A stretch of DNA of 64,000 bases from Chitinophagaceae bacterium (GCA_022841365.1 JALHRP010000003.1:1-64000); one strand, 5' to 3'; numbered from the stretch's first letter, positions 1-9,467 are shown. Notes: generated by a model not told the origin, from the sequence alone. Numbers and translations: made by a program.

Positions 1-1
1 A

Positions 2-2926
2 TTTATTGAGCAGGCACGCATCTGCCGCATGTATGGTGCATCCGTTATCGTCATGGCCTTTGATGAAAAAGGGCAAGCCGATACCAAACAACGCAAAGTA
101 GAGATCTGTCACCGTGCTTATAAAATATTAACGGAGCAGGTTGGCTTTGCGCCGCAGGATATTATCTTCGATCCAAACATTTTTGCCATTGCAACAGGTT
201 TGGAAGAACATAACAACTATGGTGTTGATTTTATTGAAGCAACAAAAGAAATAAAAGAACTGATGCCACTCACCAAAGTAAGTGGTGGTGTAAGTAATCT
301 TTCTTTTTCCTTCCGTGGTAACGAACATGTACGTGAAGCCATGCACAGTGTGTTTCTCTACTATGCTATCAAAGCTGGTATGGATATGGGTATTGTGAAT
401 GCAGGTCAGCTGGTGGTGTATGATGAAATTGAACCCACACTCCGTGACTTATGTGAAGATGTCATTCTCAACCGCAACAACGATAATAACGAAGCCACCG
501 AAAAGCTCATCAACTTTGCAGAGACAGTAAAAGCAAAAGGAAAAGAAATTGTAAAAGATGAAGCATGGCGCAACAGTTCCGTTGAAGAACGGTTGAAACA
601 TTCATTGGTAAATGGCATCACCGATTATATTGATATTGATACAGAAGAAGCAAGACAGAAATACAGCAAGCCGCTTGAAGTAATTGAAGGTCCGCTCATG
701 GCAGGGATGGATGTAGTAGGTGATCTGTTTGGTGCAGGTAAAATGTTTTTACCGCAAGTGGTAAAGAGTGCAAGAGTGATGAAGAAGAGTGTGGCCATTC
801 TTACACCTTATATCGAACAGGAAAAAGAAGACCGCAAACAGGCACATCTTGCAGCAGGAACGGTGAATGAAGAAAGTGCAGGTGCTGCAAAAATTTTACT
901 GGCAACAGTAAAAGGTGATGTGCATGATATTGGAAAGAATATTGTTGGTGTAGTACTAGGTTGTAATGGTTATGATGTAATTGATCTGGGTGTAATGGTA
1001 TCAACTGATAAAATTTTAGACACTGCACAAAAAGAAAATGTAGACATCATTGGCTTGAGTGGATTGATCACTCCTTCGCTGGATGAGATGGTGCATGTGG
1101 CGCATGAAATGAAACGCAGGGGCATGAAGCAACCATTGTTGATTGGTGGTGCAACAACTTCACGCATGCACACAGCGGTAAAAATTAATCCGCAGTACGA
1201 AGAAGGGGTGATTCATGTATTGGATGCTAGCAGAAGTGTAACGGTAGCAGGTAACTTGTTAAGTCCTGAACAGAAACCTGCTTTCCTGCAAAGTATCCAG
1301 GCAGAATATGAAAAACTGCGTGATGATTTTAATAACAAAAAAGTAGTTAAACAATTTTTAGGTTTTGAGGAGGCGCAAAACAACAAAGTAAAAATTGACT
1401 GGAGTAATTACACTCCGGTTGCACCAACATTCACCGGTACAAAACAATTAGACGGATATGATCTTGCTGAGATCAGAAAGTATATTGACTGGCAACCGTT
1501 CTTTATTGCATGGGAACTGCATGGCAAATTCCCGGCGATCTTAAGCGACAGTGTTGTTGGAGTGGAAGCAACCAAGCTTTACAATGATGCCAATGCATTA
1601 CTTGATAAGATTGTTGCAGAAAAATGGCTGAAAGCAAAAGGAACCATTGGTTTCTGGCCGGCGAACAGTGATGGGAAGGATACGGTTGAAGTTTATCAAC
1701 ACGCAACAGCCATGCATGATACTGATCAAAGTATCGGAGGGGTAGCTCCCCTCTCGAGAGGGGCTGGGGGTGTGTCTCCCAACTTGAAAACGGGTGTGTC
1801 ATGGAAAGACCGCATTGTAAAATACAACCCGGCATTAAAACAATTGGCCCGTGAACTGCGTAACAACAGCACCCAAAGTGAAATTGCTTTCTGGAATGTG
1901 GTGAAAACAAAGCAATTCAACGGTTTGGATTTTCATCGTCAAAAACCAATTGGAAATTATATAGCAGATTTTTATTGTCCGGCCATCAATCTTGTAGTTG
2001 AGTTAGATGGAAAATCGCATCATGAAGAAGAAGTCATTGCAAAAGACCGTGAAAAGGAAATCTATTTTAATAGTATTGGATTAAATGTTCTTCGGTTTGA
2101 AGATGAAGCGATCGCAACAAGAATCAATGCTGTATTAGATACGATTGAATTGTATGCAGCGGCATTTAAAAGTGGGTCTGCTAAGGAGTTTGAACAATTT
2201 GGAGAAGACACACCCCTAAATCCCCTCTCCAGAGGGGACTTCCAGCTGCAGCAACCAAAAACATCTGCGGTTATTTCTTCATCAGCAGTACAAGAACAAA
2301 CAAACACTATCGAGTTACAATTTCTTCGTCAACAAATGAAGAAAACAGAAGGCCAACCGAATTTATCGCTTGCTGATTTCATAAAGCCAGCCAACACTAA
2401 CGACTCACCACTCACCACTCACGACTTTATTGGCGCTTTCTCCGTAACCATTCATGGTATTGAAGAACACATCAAACGTTTTGAAGCAGCACATGATGAT
2501 TATAATAAGATCATGTTGCAGGCATTGGCCGATCGTTTGGCTGAAGCATTTGCAGAACTGTTGCATCAACGTACACGGAAAGAATTCTGGGGTTATGCAA
2601 AAGATGAAACCTTGAGCAATGAAGAATTGATCAAAGAACAATACATCGGTATTCGACCGGCACCGGGTTACCCTGCCTGTCCTGATCATACAGAAAAATA
2701 CAAATTATTCTCACTGCTGGGAGGTGAAGAAGCAACCGGCATTCATTTAACTGAATCACTGGCTATGTATCCTGCTTCATCTGTTTGCGGTTGGTACTTT
2801 GCACATCCGGAAAGTAAATATTTTGGTGTAGGTAAAATTGAAAAAGATCAGTTTAATGATTATACCAAACGCAAAGGAATGAGTCTCGAAGAAGTGACAA
2901 GATGGTTAAGGCCGATACTTGAGTAA
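2..2926 (+). CDS. metH: Methionine synthase MetH (cobalamin-dependent), 5'-truncated by window edge, with in-frame DUF559 insertion
   Basis: Transfers a methyl group from methyltetrahydrofolate to homocysteine through cobalamin. The frame is open from base 2, so the real start lies upstream. Domain order, numbering from the Met at 29: the end of the pterin-binding barrel (1-165), the cap helices (about 170-275), the B12-binding Rossmann domain with DVHDIG at 297-302 (His299 is the cobalt ligand), then the AdoMet-dependent reactivation domain (about 470-965) with [15 protein letters not shown] and [10 protein letters not shown]. Within that last domain, residues about 570-740 are foreign. They fall between the strand DTVEVYQ and the segment [17 protein letters not shown], which are close together in ordinary MetH. 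The foreign part is a DUF559 endonuclease domain with repeat-encoded flanks. No stop interrupts the reading frame. Whether the fused protein still reactivates is not visible. MetH identity is certain. Confidence 0.97.
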   Translation, partial: FIEQARICRMYGASVIVMAFDEKGQADTKQRKVEICHRAYKILTEQVGFAPQDIIFDPNIFAIATGLEEHNNYGVDFIEATKEIKELMPLTKVSGGVSNLSFSFRGNEHVREAMHSVFLYYAIKAGMDMGIVNAGQLVVYDEIEPTLRDLCEDVILNRNNDNNEATEKLINFAETVKAKGKEIVKDEAWRNSSVEERLKHSLVNGITDYIDIDTEEARQKYSKPLEVIEGPLMAGMDVVGDLFGAGKMFLPQVVKSARVMKKSVAILTPYIEQEKEDRKQAHLAAGTVNEESAGAAKILLATVKGDVHDIGKNIVGVVLGCNGYDVIDLGVMVSTDKILDTAQKENVDIIGLSGLITPSLDEMVHVAHEMKRRGMKQPLLIGGATTSRMHTAVKINPQYEEGVIHVLDASRSVTVAGNLLSPEQKPAFLQSIQAEYEKLRDDFNNKKVVKQFLGFEEAQNNKVKIDWSNYTPVAPTFTGTKQLDGYDLAEIRKYIDWQPFFIAWELHGKFPAILSDSVVGVEATKLYNDANALLDKIVAEKWLKAKGTIGFWPANSDGKDTVEVYQHATAMHDTDQSIGGVAPLSRGAGGVSPNLKTGVSWKDRIVKYNPALKQLARELRNNSTQSEIAFWNVVKTKQFNGLDFHRQKPIGNYIADFYCPAINLVVELDGKSHHEEEVIAKDREKEIYFNSIGLNVLRFEDEAIATRINAVLDTIELYAAAFKSGSAKEFEQFGEDTPLNPLSRGDFQLQQPKTSAVISSSAVQEQTNTIELQFLRQQMKKTEGQPNLSLADFIKPANTNDSPLTTHDFIGAFSVTIHGIEEHIKRFEAAHDDYNKIMLQALADRLAEAFAELLHQRTRKEFWGYAKDETLSNEELIKEQYIGIRPAPGYPACPDHTEKYKLFSLLGGEEATGIHLTESLAMYPASSVCGWYFAHPESKYFGVGKIEKDQFNDYTKRKGMSLEEVTRWLRPILE
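1740..2245 (+). mobile_element. DUF559 endonuclease element inserted in frame in metH
   Basis: About 500 bases encode a DUF559 (Vsr-like, PD-(D/E)xK superfamily) domain at residues about 600-715. Recognisable motifs are [36 protein letters not shown] and GLNVLRFED. The ends carry inverted repeats: CCCCTCTCGAGAGGGG at 1748-1763 with GGGGTGTGTCT just inside, and CCCCTCTCCAGAGGGG at 2222-2237 with the inverted AGACACACCCC before it. The element has no in-frame ATG of its own. No transposase is present. I could not find a clear target-site duplication. It reads as a selfish insertion tolerated in a surface loop of MetH. Confidence 0.8.
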
Positions 2927-2937
2927 AATGATTTGAT

Positions 2938-3276
2938 ATGAAACTACTGATTATCTTTTTTCTGTTTTTTCACTTCAGCAGTTCTGCACAACCGCTGAGT
3001 ACAGGTACCTATAATTTTCGCTATTGCGATCTTGAATACAACAAATGCATAAGCATCTGCAAAGTAATTATTAAAGGATCTAGCATCCGTATTATTGCAA
3101 CAAAAGAACTGTCAAAATCACTGACAGGAATTACGGCAGGAGAAGTGCTTGAAAAAGGAACACTTGTAAAAACCAAAACCGGGAAATGGACCATCAAAAA
3201 GACGGGTGAAAAAATAACACCTGAAGATGAGTTGCTGTACATTGATTTTAAAAGACGTGAGGTGTGGCGACTGTAA
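2938..3276 (+). CDS. Small exported protein of unknown function
   Basis: 112 residues starting 11 bases after metH, so probably co-transcribed with it. An N-terminal signal peptide (about residues 1-17, hydrophobic with cleavage near SSSAQ) points to the periplasm or outer membrane. The mature part is about 95 residues, rich in Lys, Thr and beta-prone stretches, with three Cys in the segment YCDLEYNKCISICK. I do not recognise a family. A perfect hairpin terminator follows at 3331. Confidence 0.7.
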   Translation: MKLLIIFFLFFHFSSSAQPLSTGTYNFRYCDLEYNKCISICKVIIKGSSIRIIATKELSKSLTGITAGEVLEKGTLVKTKTGKWTIKKTGEKITPEDELLYIDFKRREVWRL

Positions 3277-3330
3277 CTTACCTGTTTAAAAAATTCTGGT
3301 TTGCAGGTCTTTTCGGATCAAACAAATTTC

Positions 3331-3359
3331 AAAACCCCTCCAAGAGGGGTTTTTCTTTT
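3331..3359 (+). terminator. Rho-independent terminator after metH and the small exported gene
   Basis: Perfect 10-base stem (3331-3340 with 3344-3353), loop CAA, followed by a T-rich tail. The stem core CCCCTC/GAGGGG is the same as the core of the palindromes flanking the DUF559 element in metH. Confidence 0.85.
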
Positions 3360-3479
3360 AAAAAAATTCCCGCTCTGCCAATCCGGAATACTTCCTTCTT
3401 CCGTATCTGTTACAGCTCCGCAGATGAAAAAGCGGTCAACAGACAATCAGTTAAAAACAATAAAATAAAAAGCCAAAAA

Positions 3480-4055
3480 ATGAAAAAAGTAAAATTGTTA
3501 GCTATGGCAATTGCTGCCATTGTATCAGTGAACACAGTGAGCGCTCAAATGGGTCCAAATGAAAAAAAGGAAAAAACCGTTGAGGTTGGAGGTGCTCCCA
3601 TGTATCCTTCAAAAAATATTGTAGAGAATGCAGTGAACTCAAAAGATCATACCACATTGGTTGCTGCGGTAAAAGCTGCCGGCCTTGTTGAAACATTAAT
3701 GGGTGCAGGTCCTTTCACTGTATTTGCTCCCACCAATGCAGCGTTTGAAAAATTACCTGCAGGCACAGTAGAAACATTATTGAAGCCTGAAAATAAAGGT
3801 ACCCTTACTGCAGTATTAACCTATCATGTAGTGGCGGGCCGTTTAGATGCAAAAGAAATTGCAAAACGCATTAAAGACGGAAACGGAAAATCAACCTTAA
3901 CAACGGTACAGGGTGGTACATTAACCCTGATGATGAAAGGTAACAAATTGATGATTATGGATGAGAAAGGCGGTACAAGTACTGTTACCATTAAAGATGT
4001 TTATCAAAGCAATGGCGTTATACATGTAATTGACGCTGTTGTATTACCTAAATAA
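3480..4055 (+). CDS. Fasciclin (FAS1) domain protein, exported
   Basis: 191 residues. The ATG at 3480 is preferred over an upstream in-frame start because it begins a good signal peptide (MKKVKLLAMAIAAI to VSAQ). The mature protein is one FAS1 domain with the family hallmarks GPFTVFAPTNAAFEKLP and LTYHVVAG, ending in SNGVIHVIDAVVLPK. FAS1 domains act in cell-surface adhesion in many organisms. The bacterial role here is not known. It is monocistronic, with a terminator on each side. Confidence 0.9.
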   Translation: MKKVKLLAMAIAAIVSVNTVSAQMGPNEKKEKTVEVGGAPMYPSKNIVENAVNSKDHTTLVAAVKAAGLVETLMGAGPFTVFAPTNAAFEKLPAGTVETLLKPENKGTLTAVLTYHVVAGRLDAKEIAKRIKDGNGKSTLTTVQGGTLTLMMKGNKLMIMDEKGGTSTVTIKDVYQSNGVIHVIDAVVLPK

Positions 4056-4082
4056 CATGTAGTCCTGGTTTTGGTTAGTGAA

Positions 4083-4113
4083 GAAGGCCGGTCTTTACCG
4101 GCTTTCTCTTTTT
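4083..4113 (+). terminator. Terminator after the fasciclin gene
   Basis: Stem GCCGGT/ACCGGC (4087-4092 with 4097-4102), extended outward by A-T pairs, with a CTTT loop and a TTTCTCTTTTT tail. Confidence 0.85.
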
Positions 4114-4182
4114 GAAGCTTTTTAAATGCCTGAAAAAAATCACTGAATCAAACAACTGCTATACCTGCCAAAGCTGATTGGT

Positions 4183-6399
4183 ATGAAAAAGTTACTGCTT
4201 ACATACTTACTGCTGTCTGTTTCATCTCTGCTGCATGCTCAGCTGTTGTATCGGGGCACACTTGCCAATGCACTCAACAATGAACCAATTGAAGGTGCTG
4301 TTATTCAATCAGGAAAAAAAACAACACTCTCCGGAAAAGATGGAAGCTTTCGCATTGAACTGCAGCCGGAATTAACCATCGCAGTTTCAGCAATCGGTTT
4401 CACTCAGCAACTGTTACAGGTTGATCCTTTACAAAAAACAATTCTGCTTCAGCCATCTGCATATCATCTGAAAGAAGTGGTGATAGCAGCCGGTAATGAT
4501 CATCTGCTTTCAAACAGCATCAGCAAAATAGATATCAACATCCGCCCTGTTCAATCGGCACAGGAATTTTTGCGTTATGTTCCGGGTTTATTTATTGCTC
4601 AACACCAGGGTGGTGGAAAAGCAGAACAGATTTTTCTCCGTGGCTTTGATGTGGATCATGGTACTGATGTAAAAATTGCAGTTGACGGGATGCCGGTAAA
4701 CATGCCATCGCATGCACACGGACAAGGTTATGCCGATCTGCATTTTGTTATTCCCGAACTGGTAAAACAAATTGATTACGGCAAAGGAAGTTATTATGCA
4801 GAGCAAGGCAACTTTAACACCGCAGGTTATGTTGAGCTGCAAACCGCAAACAGGCTTACAAAAAATACGTTGCAGCTTGAAACAGGTTTGTTCAACAGTT
4901 TCAGAGGTTTGGCAATGATGAATCTCATTCCACAAAAAAATAAAAAGCATAGCGCCTATATGGCTGCTGAATATATTTACAGCGATGGCCCTTTTGAAAG
5001 TGCACAGCAGTTCAACCGTTTCAATTTATGGGGTAAATACAATGTGCAGCTCAACGATCGTAACCGCCTGTATGTGCAAGCCAATCTCTTCAACAGTAAA
5101 TGGAATGCATCCGGTCAAATTCCTGAACGTGCAGTAAAAAGCGGACTAATTTCAAGATTTGGTGCGATTGATAATACAGAAGGCGGGTACACCGGCCGCA
5201 TCAACTTCAGTACAAAACTTGTGCAACGTTTACGGAATGATGATCTGCTCGAACATCAGCTTTATTACTCCTGTTATCAGTTTAACCTGTTTTCGAATTT
5301 TACATTCTTTTTAAACGATCCGGTAAATGGAGATCAGATCAAACAACATGAAACAAGAGATATTTATGGCTGGCAATCAAACTATCAACTGAAAAAAACT
5401 GCAGGAGCAACTGATTTTATCAGCAGCCTGGGAGCAGGATTCCGAAAGGATGCAACGACTGATTCGGAATTATCACGTACAAAAAACAAAACGGAAGTTA
5501 CAGAACCCATACAACGGGGGAACATTTATGAAACCAATGCATGGATATATGCCGATGAAAAAATTCAAACAGGCAACTGGTTGTTCAATCTTGCAGTAAG
5601 AGCCGATTATTTTCACTTTGCTTATGCAGACAGGCTACACAGCTCACGGCCCGCACAGCAGAAAATCATCTTCAGTCCAAAACTGAATATTCAGTACAGC
5701 TTCAGTAAACAGTTACAACTGTATTTTAAAAACGGAAAAGGATTTCACAGTAACGATACACGTGTAGTATTACAGCAAAACGGTAAGCAAACATTACCTG
5801 CATCGTATGGCTCTGATCTGGGTTTTATCTGGAAACCAACCGGCACACTGTTCATCAACGCAGCACTCTGGCAGTTGTTTCTGGAGCAGGAGTTTGTATA
5901 TGTTGGTGATGAAGGGATTGTTGAACCCGGTGGTAAAACAAGAAGAGTGGGTGCAGATATCTCTTTACGCTGGCAACCGTTTACCTGTTTGTTTGCAGAT
6001 GCAAACCTGAATTTCTCAAGAGGAAGAAACACTGACAATCCAAAAGGAGAAAATTTTATTCCGCTTGCGCCAACCTTTACAAGTACCGGCGGTATTCATT
6101 ATCAGCACAGCAAAGGATTCAATGCCAGCCTTCGTTTCCGCTATCTGAAAAACAGACCGGCAAATGAAGACAACAGTATTGTTGCCAAAGGTTATGCAAT
6201 AACAGATGCATCGTTCAGCTATACTGTTAAAAAACTGGAGGCAGGGCTGATCATTGAAAACCTGTTTAATACAATCTGGAACGAAGCACAGTTTGCCACT
6301 GCTTCCAGATTGAGAAATGAGACAACTCCAACTACAGAATTACACTTTACACCGGGTACACCTTTCTTTCTGAAATTGAAACTGGCATATACTTTCTGA
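4183..6399 (+). CDS. TonB-dependent outer-membrane receptor
   Basis: 738 residues. Signal peptide (1-19, ending LLHAQ), then a carboxypeptidase-regulatory-like beta-sandwich (about 20-100, GTLANALNNEPIEGAVI). The plug domain (about 110-225) contains QEFLRYVPGLFIAQ, IFLRGFDVDHGTDV and a His-rich SHAHGQGYADLHF segment. A 22-strand type barrel follows, ending in the aromatic terminus LKLKLAYTF. It takes up a ligand across the outer membrane using TonB energy. The substrate cannot be read from the sequence, and no SusD partner is adjacent. The next gene, a cytochrome c, is 126 bases downstream and may or may not be linked. Confidence 0.93.
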   Translation: MKKLLLTYLLLSVSSLLHAQLLYRGTLANALNNEPIEGAVIQSGKKTTLSGKDGSFRIELQPELTIAVSAIGFTQQLLQVDPLQKTILLQPSAYHLKEVVIAAGNDHLLSNSISKIDINIRPVQSAQEFLRYVPGLFIAQHQGGGKAEQIFLRGFDVDHGTDVKIAVDGMPVNMPSHAHGQGYADLHFVIPELVKQIDYGKGSYYAEQGNFNTAGYVELQTANRLTKNTLQLETGLFNSFRGLAMMNLIPQKNKKHSAYMAAEYIYSDGPFESAQQFNRFNLWGKYNVQLNDRNRLYVQANLFNSKWNASGQIPERAVKSGLISRFGAIDNTEGGYTGRINFSTKLVQRLRNDDLLEHQLYYSCYQFNLFSNFTFFLNDPVNGDQIKQHETRDIYGWQSNYQLKKTAGATDFISSLGAGFRKDATTDSELSRTKNKTEVTEPIQRGNIYETNAWIYADEKIQTGNWLFNLAVRADYFHFAYADRLHSSRPAQQKIIFSPKLNIQYSFSKQLQLYFKNGKGFHSNDTRVVLQQNGKQTLPASYGSDLGFIWKPTGTLFINAALWQLFLEQEFVYVGDEGIVEPGGKTRRVGADISLRWQPFTCLFADANLNFSRGRNTDNPKGENFIPLAPTFTSTGGIHYQHSKGFNASLRFRYLKNRPANEDNSIVAKGYAITDASFSYTVKKLEAGLIIENLFNTIWNEAQFATASRLRNETTPTTELHFTPGTPFFLKLKLAYTF

Positions 6400-6525
6400 A
6401 AACAGATTTATAAAACCCCGCTTCCCCATCTGAATGATTATTCCGCTGCTTGCGTATTTCTGAAATAGTTTTTACCTTTTATTTTTATTCGGCTAACGAA
6501 TTATCATCACCCAAAATCAACTGCT

Positions 6526-7497
6526 ATGTTTAAGAAAATCCTCAAATGGACCGGACTTATTCTATTGTTTATTATTGGCGGACTTATTGTAATCATTGCA
6601 CTCAACCAAAACAAAACCTTCGATGCTCCCTATCCTGTTATAAAAGCAACAACTGACAGTGCAGTGCTTGCAAGAGGCAAGTATCTTGTATATGGTCCTG
6701 CGCATTGCGCCGACTGCCATGCTAAACCCGGTACAGAAGAACTGGTTAATAACGGTGCAGAAGTAGATTTACCCGGAGGAAGAGATTTTATTTTACCCAT
6801 CGGGCATGTATACGCAAAAAACATTACACCCGATAAAGAAACGGGTCTTGGAAATATTTCTGATGAAACCATTGCACGTGCATTGCGTTATGGTGTTGGA
6901 CACGACAACCGGGCCATTTTTGATTTTATGCCTTTTTATAACATCAGTGATGCTGATCTTACTGCTATCATTTCTTATATCAGAACTATCAGGCCCGTAA
7001 AAAATAAAGTTCCTGAAAATAAAATGAACATGTTGGGCATGGCAGTAAAAGCATTCCTGATAAAACCGGTAGGACCAACCGGTACTCCGCCCAGATTTGT
7101 TCAACCCGATACTACAGTTGACTATGGCAGATACATGGCCATGAGTGTTGCCAACTGTGCTGGTTGCCATACAGACCGTGATTTAAAAACCGGAGCATTT
7201 ATTGGCGAACCGTTTGCCGGAGGGTTTAAAATGGAATCGGTGATTGACCCGCAGCATTATGAATGTGTAAGTCCTAATATTACACCCGACAAAGAAACAG
7301 GCAGGATCTATGGATGGACAGAAACAATGTTTCTCAACCGCATGAGACAGGGAAAAATCAGTAAGCACAGCCCGATGGCATGGGGCCCGTTCAGCCGTAT
7401 GAGTGATCTTGAACTGAAAGCCATTTATAAGTTTCTGCAAACAGTAAAACCTGTGCATAATAAAATAGAACAAACCGTTTACGAAAAGAAATCTTAA
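6526..7497 (+). CDS. Membrane-anchored dihaem cytochrome c
   Basis: 323 residues. One N-terminal membrane segment (about 8-27) anchors two cytochrome c domains facing the periplasm. Haem-binding CxxCH motifs are CADCH (61-65) and CAGCH (211-215). Each domain repeats NITPDKETG a little downstream, which suggests an internal duplication. This layout resembles cytochrome c subunits of periplasmic alcohol or aldehyde dehydrogenases, but no dehydrogenase subunit is nearby, so the electron donor is unknown. Confidence 0.9.
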   Translation: MFKKILKWTGLILLFIIGGLIVIIALNQNKTFDAPYPVIKATTDSAVLARGKYLVYGPAHCADCHAKPGTEELVNNGAEVDLPGGRDFILPIGHVYAKNITPDKETGLGNISDETIARALRYGVGHDNRAIFDFMPFYNISDADLTAIISYIRTIRPVKNKVPENKMNMLGMAVKAFLIKPVGPTGTPPRFVQPDTTVDYGRYMAMSVANCAGCHTDRDLKTGAFIGEPFAGGFKMESVIDPQHYECVSPNITPDKETGRIYGWTETMFLNRMRQGKISKHSPMAWGPFSRMSDLELKAIYKFLQTVKPVHNKIEQTVYEKKS

Positions 7498-7504
7498 CAG
7501 AAAG

Positions 7505-7540
7505 AGAAAGACGACCGGTTTACTGCCGGCCTTTCTTATT
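7505..7540 (+). terminator. Imperfect terminator after cytochrome c gene
   Basis: GAAAG and CCGG on the left pair with CCGG and CTTTC on the right, with a bulge between, followed by TTATTTT. Weaker than the other terminators here. Confidence 0.5.
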
Positions 7541-7562
7541 TTCGTTGAAGAAACAATTCATC

Positions 7563-8333
7563 ATGCGTATTATCTCTTACAACGTAAACGGAATCCGTGC
7601 AGCCATCAAAAAAGGATTGATTGACTGGCTCAAAACAAATCCTGCAGATGTGATCTGCATACAGGAAACCAAAGCAACCAAAGAAGATGTTGATCTTAAA
7701 GCATTCAATGATCTCGGTTATCATGACTACTGGTTCAGTGCACAAAAAAAAGGATACAGTGGTGTTGCCGTGTTCAGTAAAATAAAGCCTGATGAAGTAA
7801 CCTTTGGACATGGGCATGGACCCAGCGATGATGAAGGCCGTGTAATACAACTTGATTTTGGTGATATCCGATTAATCAATACATACTTCCCCAGCGGTAC
7901 CAGTGGCGACGAACGGCAGGCCTTTAAATATGTCTGGCTCGATGAATATTTCAACTGGCTGAATACATTAAAAAAGAAACATCCCAAACTGATTCTCTGC
8001 GGCGATTACAATATTGCACACAAAGAAATTGATATTCATGATCCCAAAGGCAATAAAAAATCAAGTGGTTTTTTACCGGAAGAACGGGAATGGATGACAA
8101 AATTTTATGAAAGCGGATGGGTTGATACCTTTCGTGAATTTCATTCTGAGCCACATCGTTACAGCTGGTGGAGCCAACGCTTTCCGAGTGTACGTTTAAA
8201 TAACAAAGGCTGGCGTATTGATTATATCAGTATTACTGAACCGCTGCGCAGTCAGTTAAAAGATGCAGACATTTTTCCTGATGTAAAGCATAGTGATCAT
8301 TGTCCGGTTTACCTCGAATTAAAATTGAAATAG
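7563..8333 (+). CDS. xth: Exodeoxyribonuclease III (ExoIII/AP endonuclease family)
   Basis: 256 residues from the ATG at 7563. A TTG six codons upstream is also in frame, but MRIISYNVNGIRAA is the usual family start. Class II AP endonuclease and 3'-5' exonuclease of base-excision repair. Motifs visible: SYNVNGIRA, CIQETKA (metal-binding Glu), CGDYNIAHKEIDIHDPKGN, WRIDYIS and the C-terminal SDHCP with the catalytic Asp-His. Length is normal. The next gene starts one base after the stop, so the two are almost certainly co-transcribed. Confidence 0.95.
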   Translation: MRIISYNVNGIRAAIKKGLIDWLKTNPADVICIQETKATKEDVDLKAFNDLGYHDYWFSAQKKGYSGVAVFSKIKPDEVTFGHGHGPSDDEGRVIQLDFGDIRLINTYFPSGTSGDERQAFKYVWLDEYFNWLNTLKKKHPKLILCGDYNIAHKEIDIHDPKGNKKSSGFLPEEREWMTKFYESGWVDTFREFHSEPHRYSWWSQRFPSVRLNNKGWRIDYISITEPLRSQLKDADIFPDVKHSDHCPVYLELKLK

Positions 8334-8334
8334 A

Positions 8335-8640
8335 ATGATTGTTTATAACGTTACTTCAAAAATAGACTGGAGCATACATGATGCATGGGTAAAGTGGATG
8401 AAAGAAGAACATATGCCCGAAGTACTTGCTACGGAGTGTTTTCAGCAATGTCAGTTGCTGCGCATACTTGAAACAGATGATACAGAAGGACCAACCTATG
8501 CTGCACAATACATTACCCAAACCAAGGCACAGCAGGAACATTATGTAGAAATTTATGCAGCAGGTTTGCGGAAAAAAGCAACAGAAAAATGGGGCAGCAG
8601 CATGATTTCTTTTCGTAGTGTAATGCAAGTTATTAACTAA
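8335..8640 (+). CDS. DUF4286 family protein
   Basis: 101 residues, directly behind exonuclease III. The start MIVYNVTSKIDWSIHDAWVKWMKEEHMPEV and the later CQLLRI and YAAGLRKKATEKWG match the small Bacteroidota DUF4286 family. It has a ferredoxin-like-fold look with no signal peptide, so it is cytoplasmic. Function is unknown. Confidence 0.85.
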   Translation: MIVYNVTSKIDWSIHDAWVKWMKEEHMPEVLATECFQQCQLLRILETDDTEGPTYAAQYITQTKAQQEHYVEIYAAGLRKKATEKWGSSMISFRSVMQVIN

Positions 8641-8734
8641 TTGTGGATAAGAAATCATTTGCACTTTTCAGCTACTGATTGAATTGTATCTTCCTGCAGA
8701 ACCCTTGGCTGGCTTGCTTTTCAAACTGCATTTT

Positions 8735-8763
8735 CTGAAACGCTTTGCGGTAAAGGGTTTCAG
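8735..8763. other. Hairpin in the gap upstream of HU
   Basis: CTGAAAC (8735-8741) pairs with GTTTCAG (8757-8763), with an inner CTTT/AAAG. It could end the xth transcript, but the T-run is about 17 bases away. The rest of 8641-8925 shows no credible gene. Confidence 0.3.
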
Positions 8764-8873
8764 ACGATCATTCAGTTTAATTTTTTTTCCGCTCTGCAAC
8801 CCTGTTCTCTTGCAACCCTTGTCCAATAAGGATTTTAGCTGATTTTTTGAAATTCCTTTTTTTTGAAAAAAAT

Positions 8874-8903
8874 TTTGTTGCAATGCAAAAGCATCTATAT
8901 TTG
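8874..8903 (+). promoter_or_regulatory. Bacteroidota-type promoter for HU
   Basis: TTTG at 8874-8877 and TATATTTG at 8896-8903, spaced 18 bases, 23 bases ahead of the HU start codon. This fits the Bacteroidota sigma consensus TTTG...TAnnTTTG. Confidence 0.7.
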
Positions 8904-8925
8904 TTCCACTTAAAAAATTCTCACT

Positions 8926-9195
8926 ATGAACAAAGCTGAATTAGTAGCAAAGATCGCCGACGATGCCGGTGTATCTAAAACTCAAGCGAACGCTGCATTA
9001 GATTCTTTAATTGAAGCTGTTACCAAAACTTTAAAAGGTGGTGGTAAAGTTACCCTGGTTGGTTTCGGAACGTTTTCTGTAACTAAGCGTGCTGCACGTA
9101 CAGGTCGTAACCCGCAAACAGGTGCAACAATCAAAATCAAGGCTAAGAAAGTTGCTAAGTTTAAGGCTGGTAAAGAATTAGCAGGTAAGCTCTGA
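8926..9195 (+). CDS. HU family DNA-binding protein
   Basis: 89 residues. Nucleoid-associated protein that bends DNA as a dimer. The helical base [26 protein letters not shown] is followed by [13 protein letters not shown] and the beta-arm [28 protein letters not shown], the canonical HU pattern at normal length. It has its own promoter and terminator. Confidence 0.97.
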   Translation: MNKAELVAKIADDAGVSKTQANAALDSLIEAVTKTLKGGGKVTLVGFGTFSVTKRAARTGRNPQTGATIKIKAKKVAKFKAGKELAGKL

Positions 9196-9212
9196 TTTCT
9201 TACATTCTTACA

Positions 9213-9246
9213 AAAAAGCAAGAGACGGTTGTTTCTTGCTTTTTTT
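9213..9246 (+). terminator. Terminator after HU
   Basis: AAAAAGCAAGA (9213-9223) pairs with TCTTGCTTTTT (9234-9244), then more T residues. Confidence 0.85.
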
Positions 9247-9254
9247 GTGTCAAT

Positions 9255-9286
9255 TTTGTACAGCGCAAAAATATCTGCTACCTTCA
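9255..9286 (+). promoter_or_regulatory. Probable promoter for the Thx gene
   Basis: TTTG at 9255-9258 and TACCTTCA at 9279-9286 with a 20-base spacer. The second box differs from TAnnTTTG at two positions. Confidence 0.45.
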
Positions 9287-9316
9287 TTTTAAATTAAACA
9301 ATAAATAAGCATTACT

Positions 9317-9433
9317 ATGGGAAGAGGTGATAAAAAAACAGCAAAAGGAAAACGTTTTCAGGGATCATTCGGTAAAAGCCGTCCTGCAAAAGTGGTAAAA
9401 AAGGCAGCTCCTAAAAAGGAAGAAAAGAAATAA
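9317..9433 (+). CDS. 30S ribosomal protein Thx
   Basis: A very short gene of 38 residues starting MGRGDKKTAKGKRFQGSFGKSR and ending in a Lys/Ala-rich tail with GEEKK-like charge (PKKEEKK). The Gly-rich basic start MGRGDKKTxxGKxxxGSxGKxR is characteristic of Thx, a small basic peptide bound in the head of the 30S subunit. It lies between a promoter-like signal and a terminator, which supports it as a real gene. Confidence 0.88.
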   Translation: MGRGDKKTAKGKRFQGSFGKSRPAKVVKKAAPKKEEKK

Positions 9434-9467
9434 GTCATTTTTTAGTACGAGGTAATCAGGTAGATAA

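Noticed and set aside
1740-2245. Intein or homing-endonuclease intein in metH
   Set aside because: The borders lack the splice residues (Cys/Ser at the left, His-Asn then Cys/Ser/Thr at the right), there are no Hint blocks, and the nuclease is DUF559 rather than LAGLIDADG or HNH inside an intein.
1730-2260. Target-site duplication around the DUF559 element
   Set aside because: I compared the bases outside both repeats and found only short chance matches, so no duplication is claimed.
3264-3479. Longer start for the fasciclin protein
   Set aside because: The upstream codons run through the metH-side terminator and would put 72 residues ahead of a perfect signal peptide.
8668-8883. Minus-strand 71-codon frame ahead of HU
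   Set aside because: It needs a TTG start inside the HU promoter, its composition is low-complexity basic, and a hairpin lies within it.
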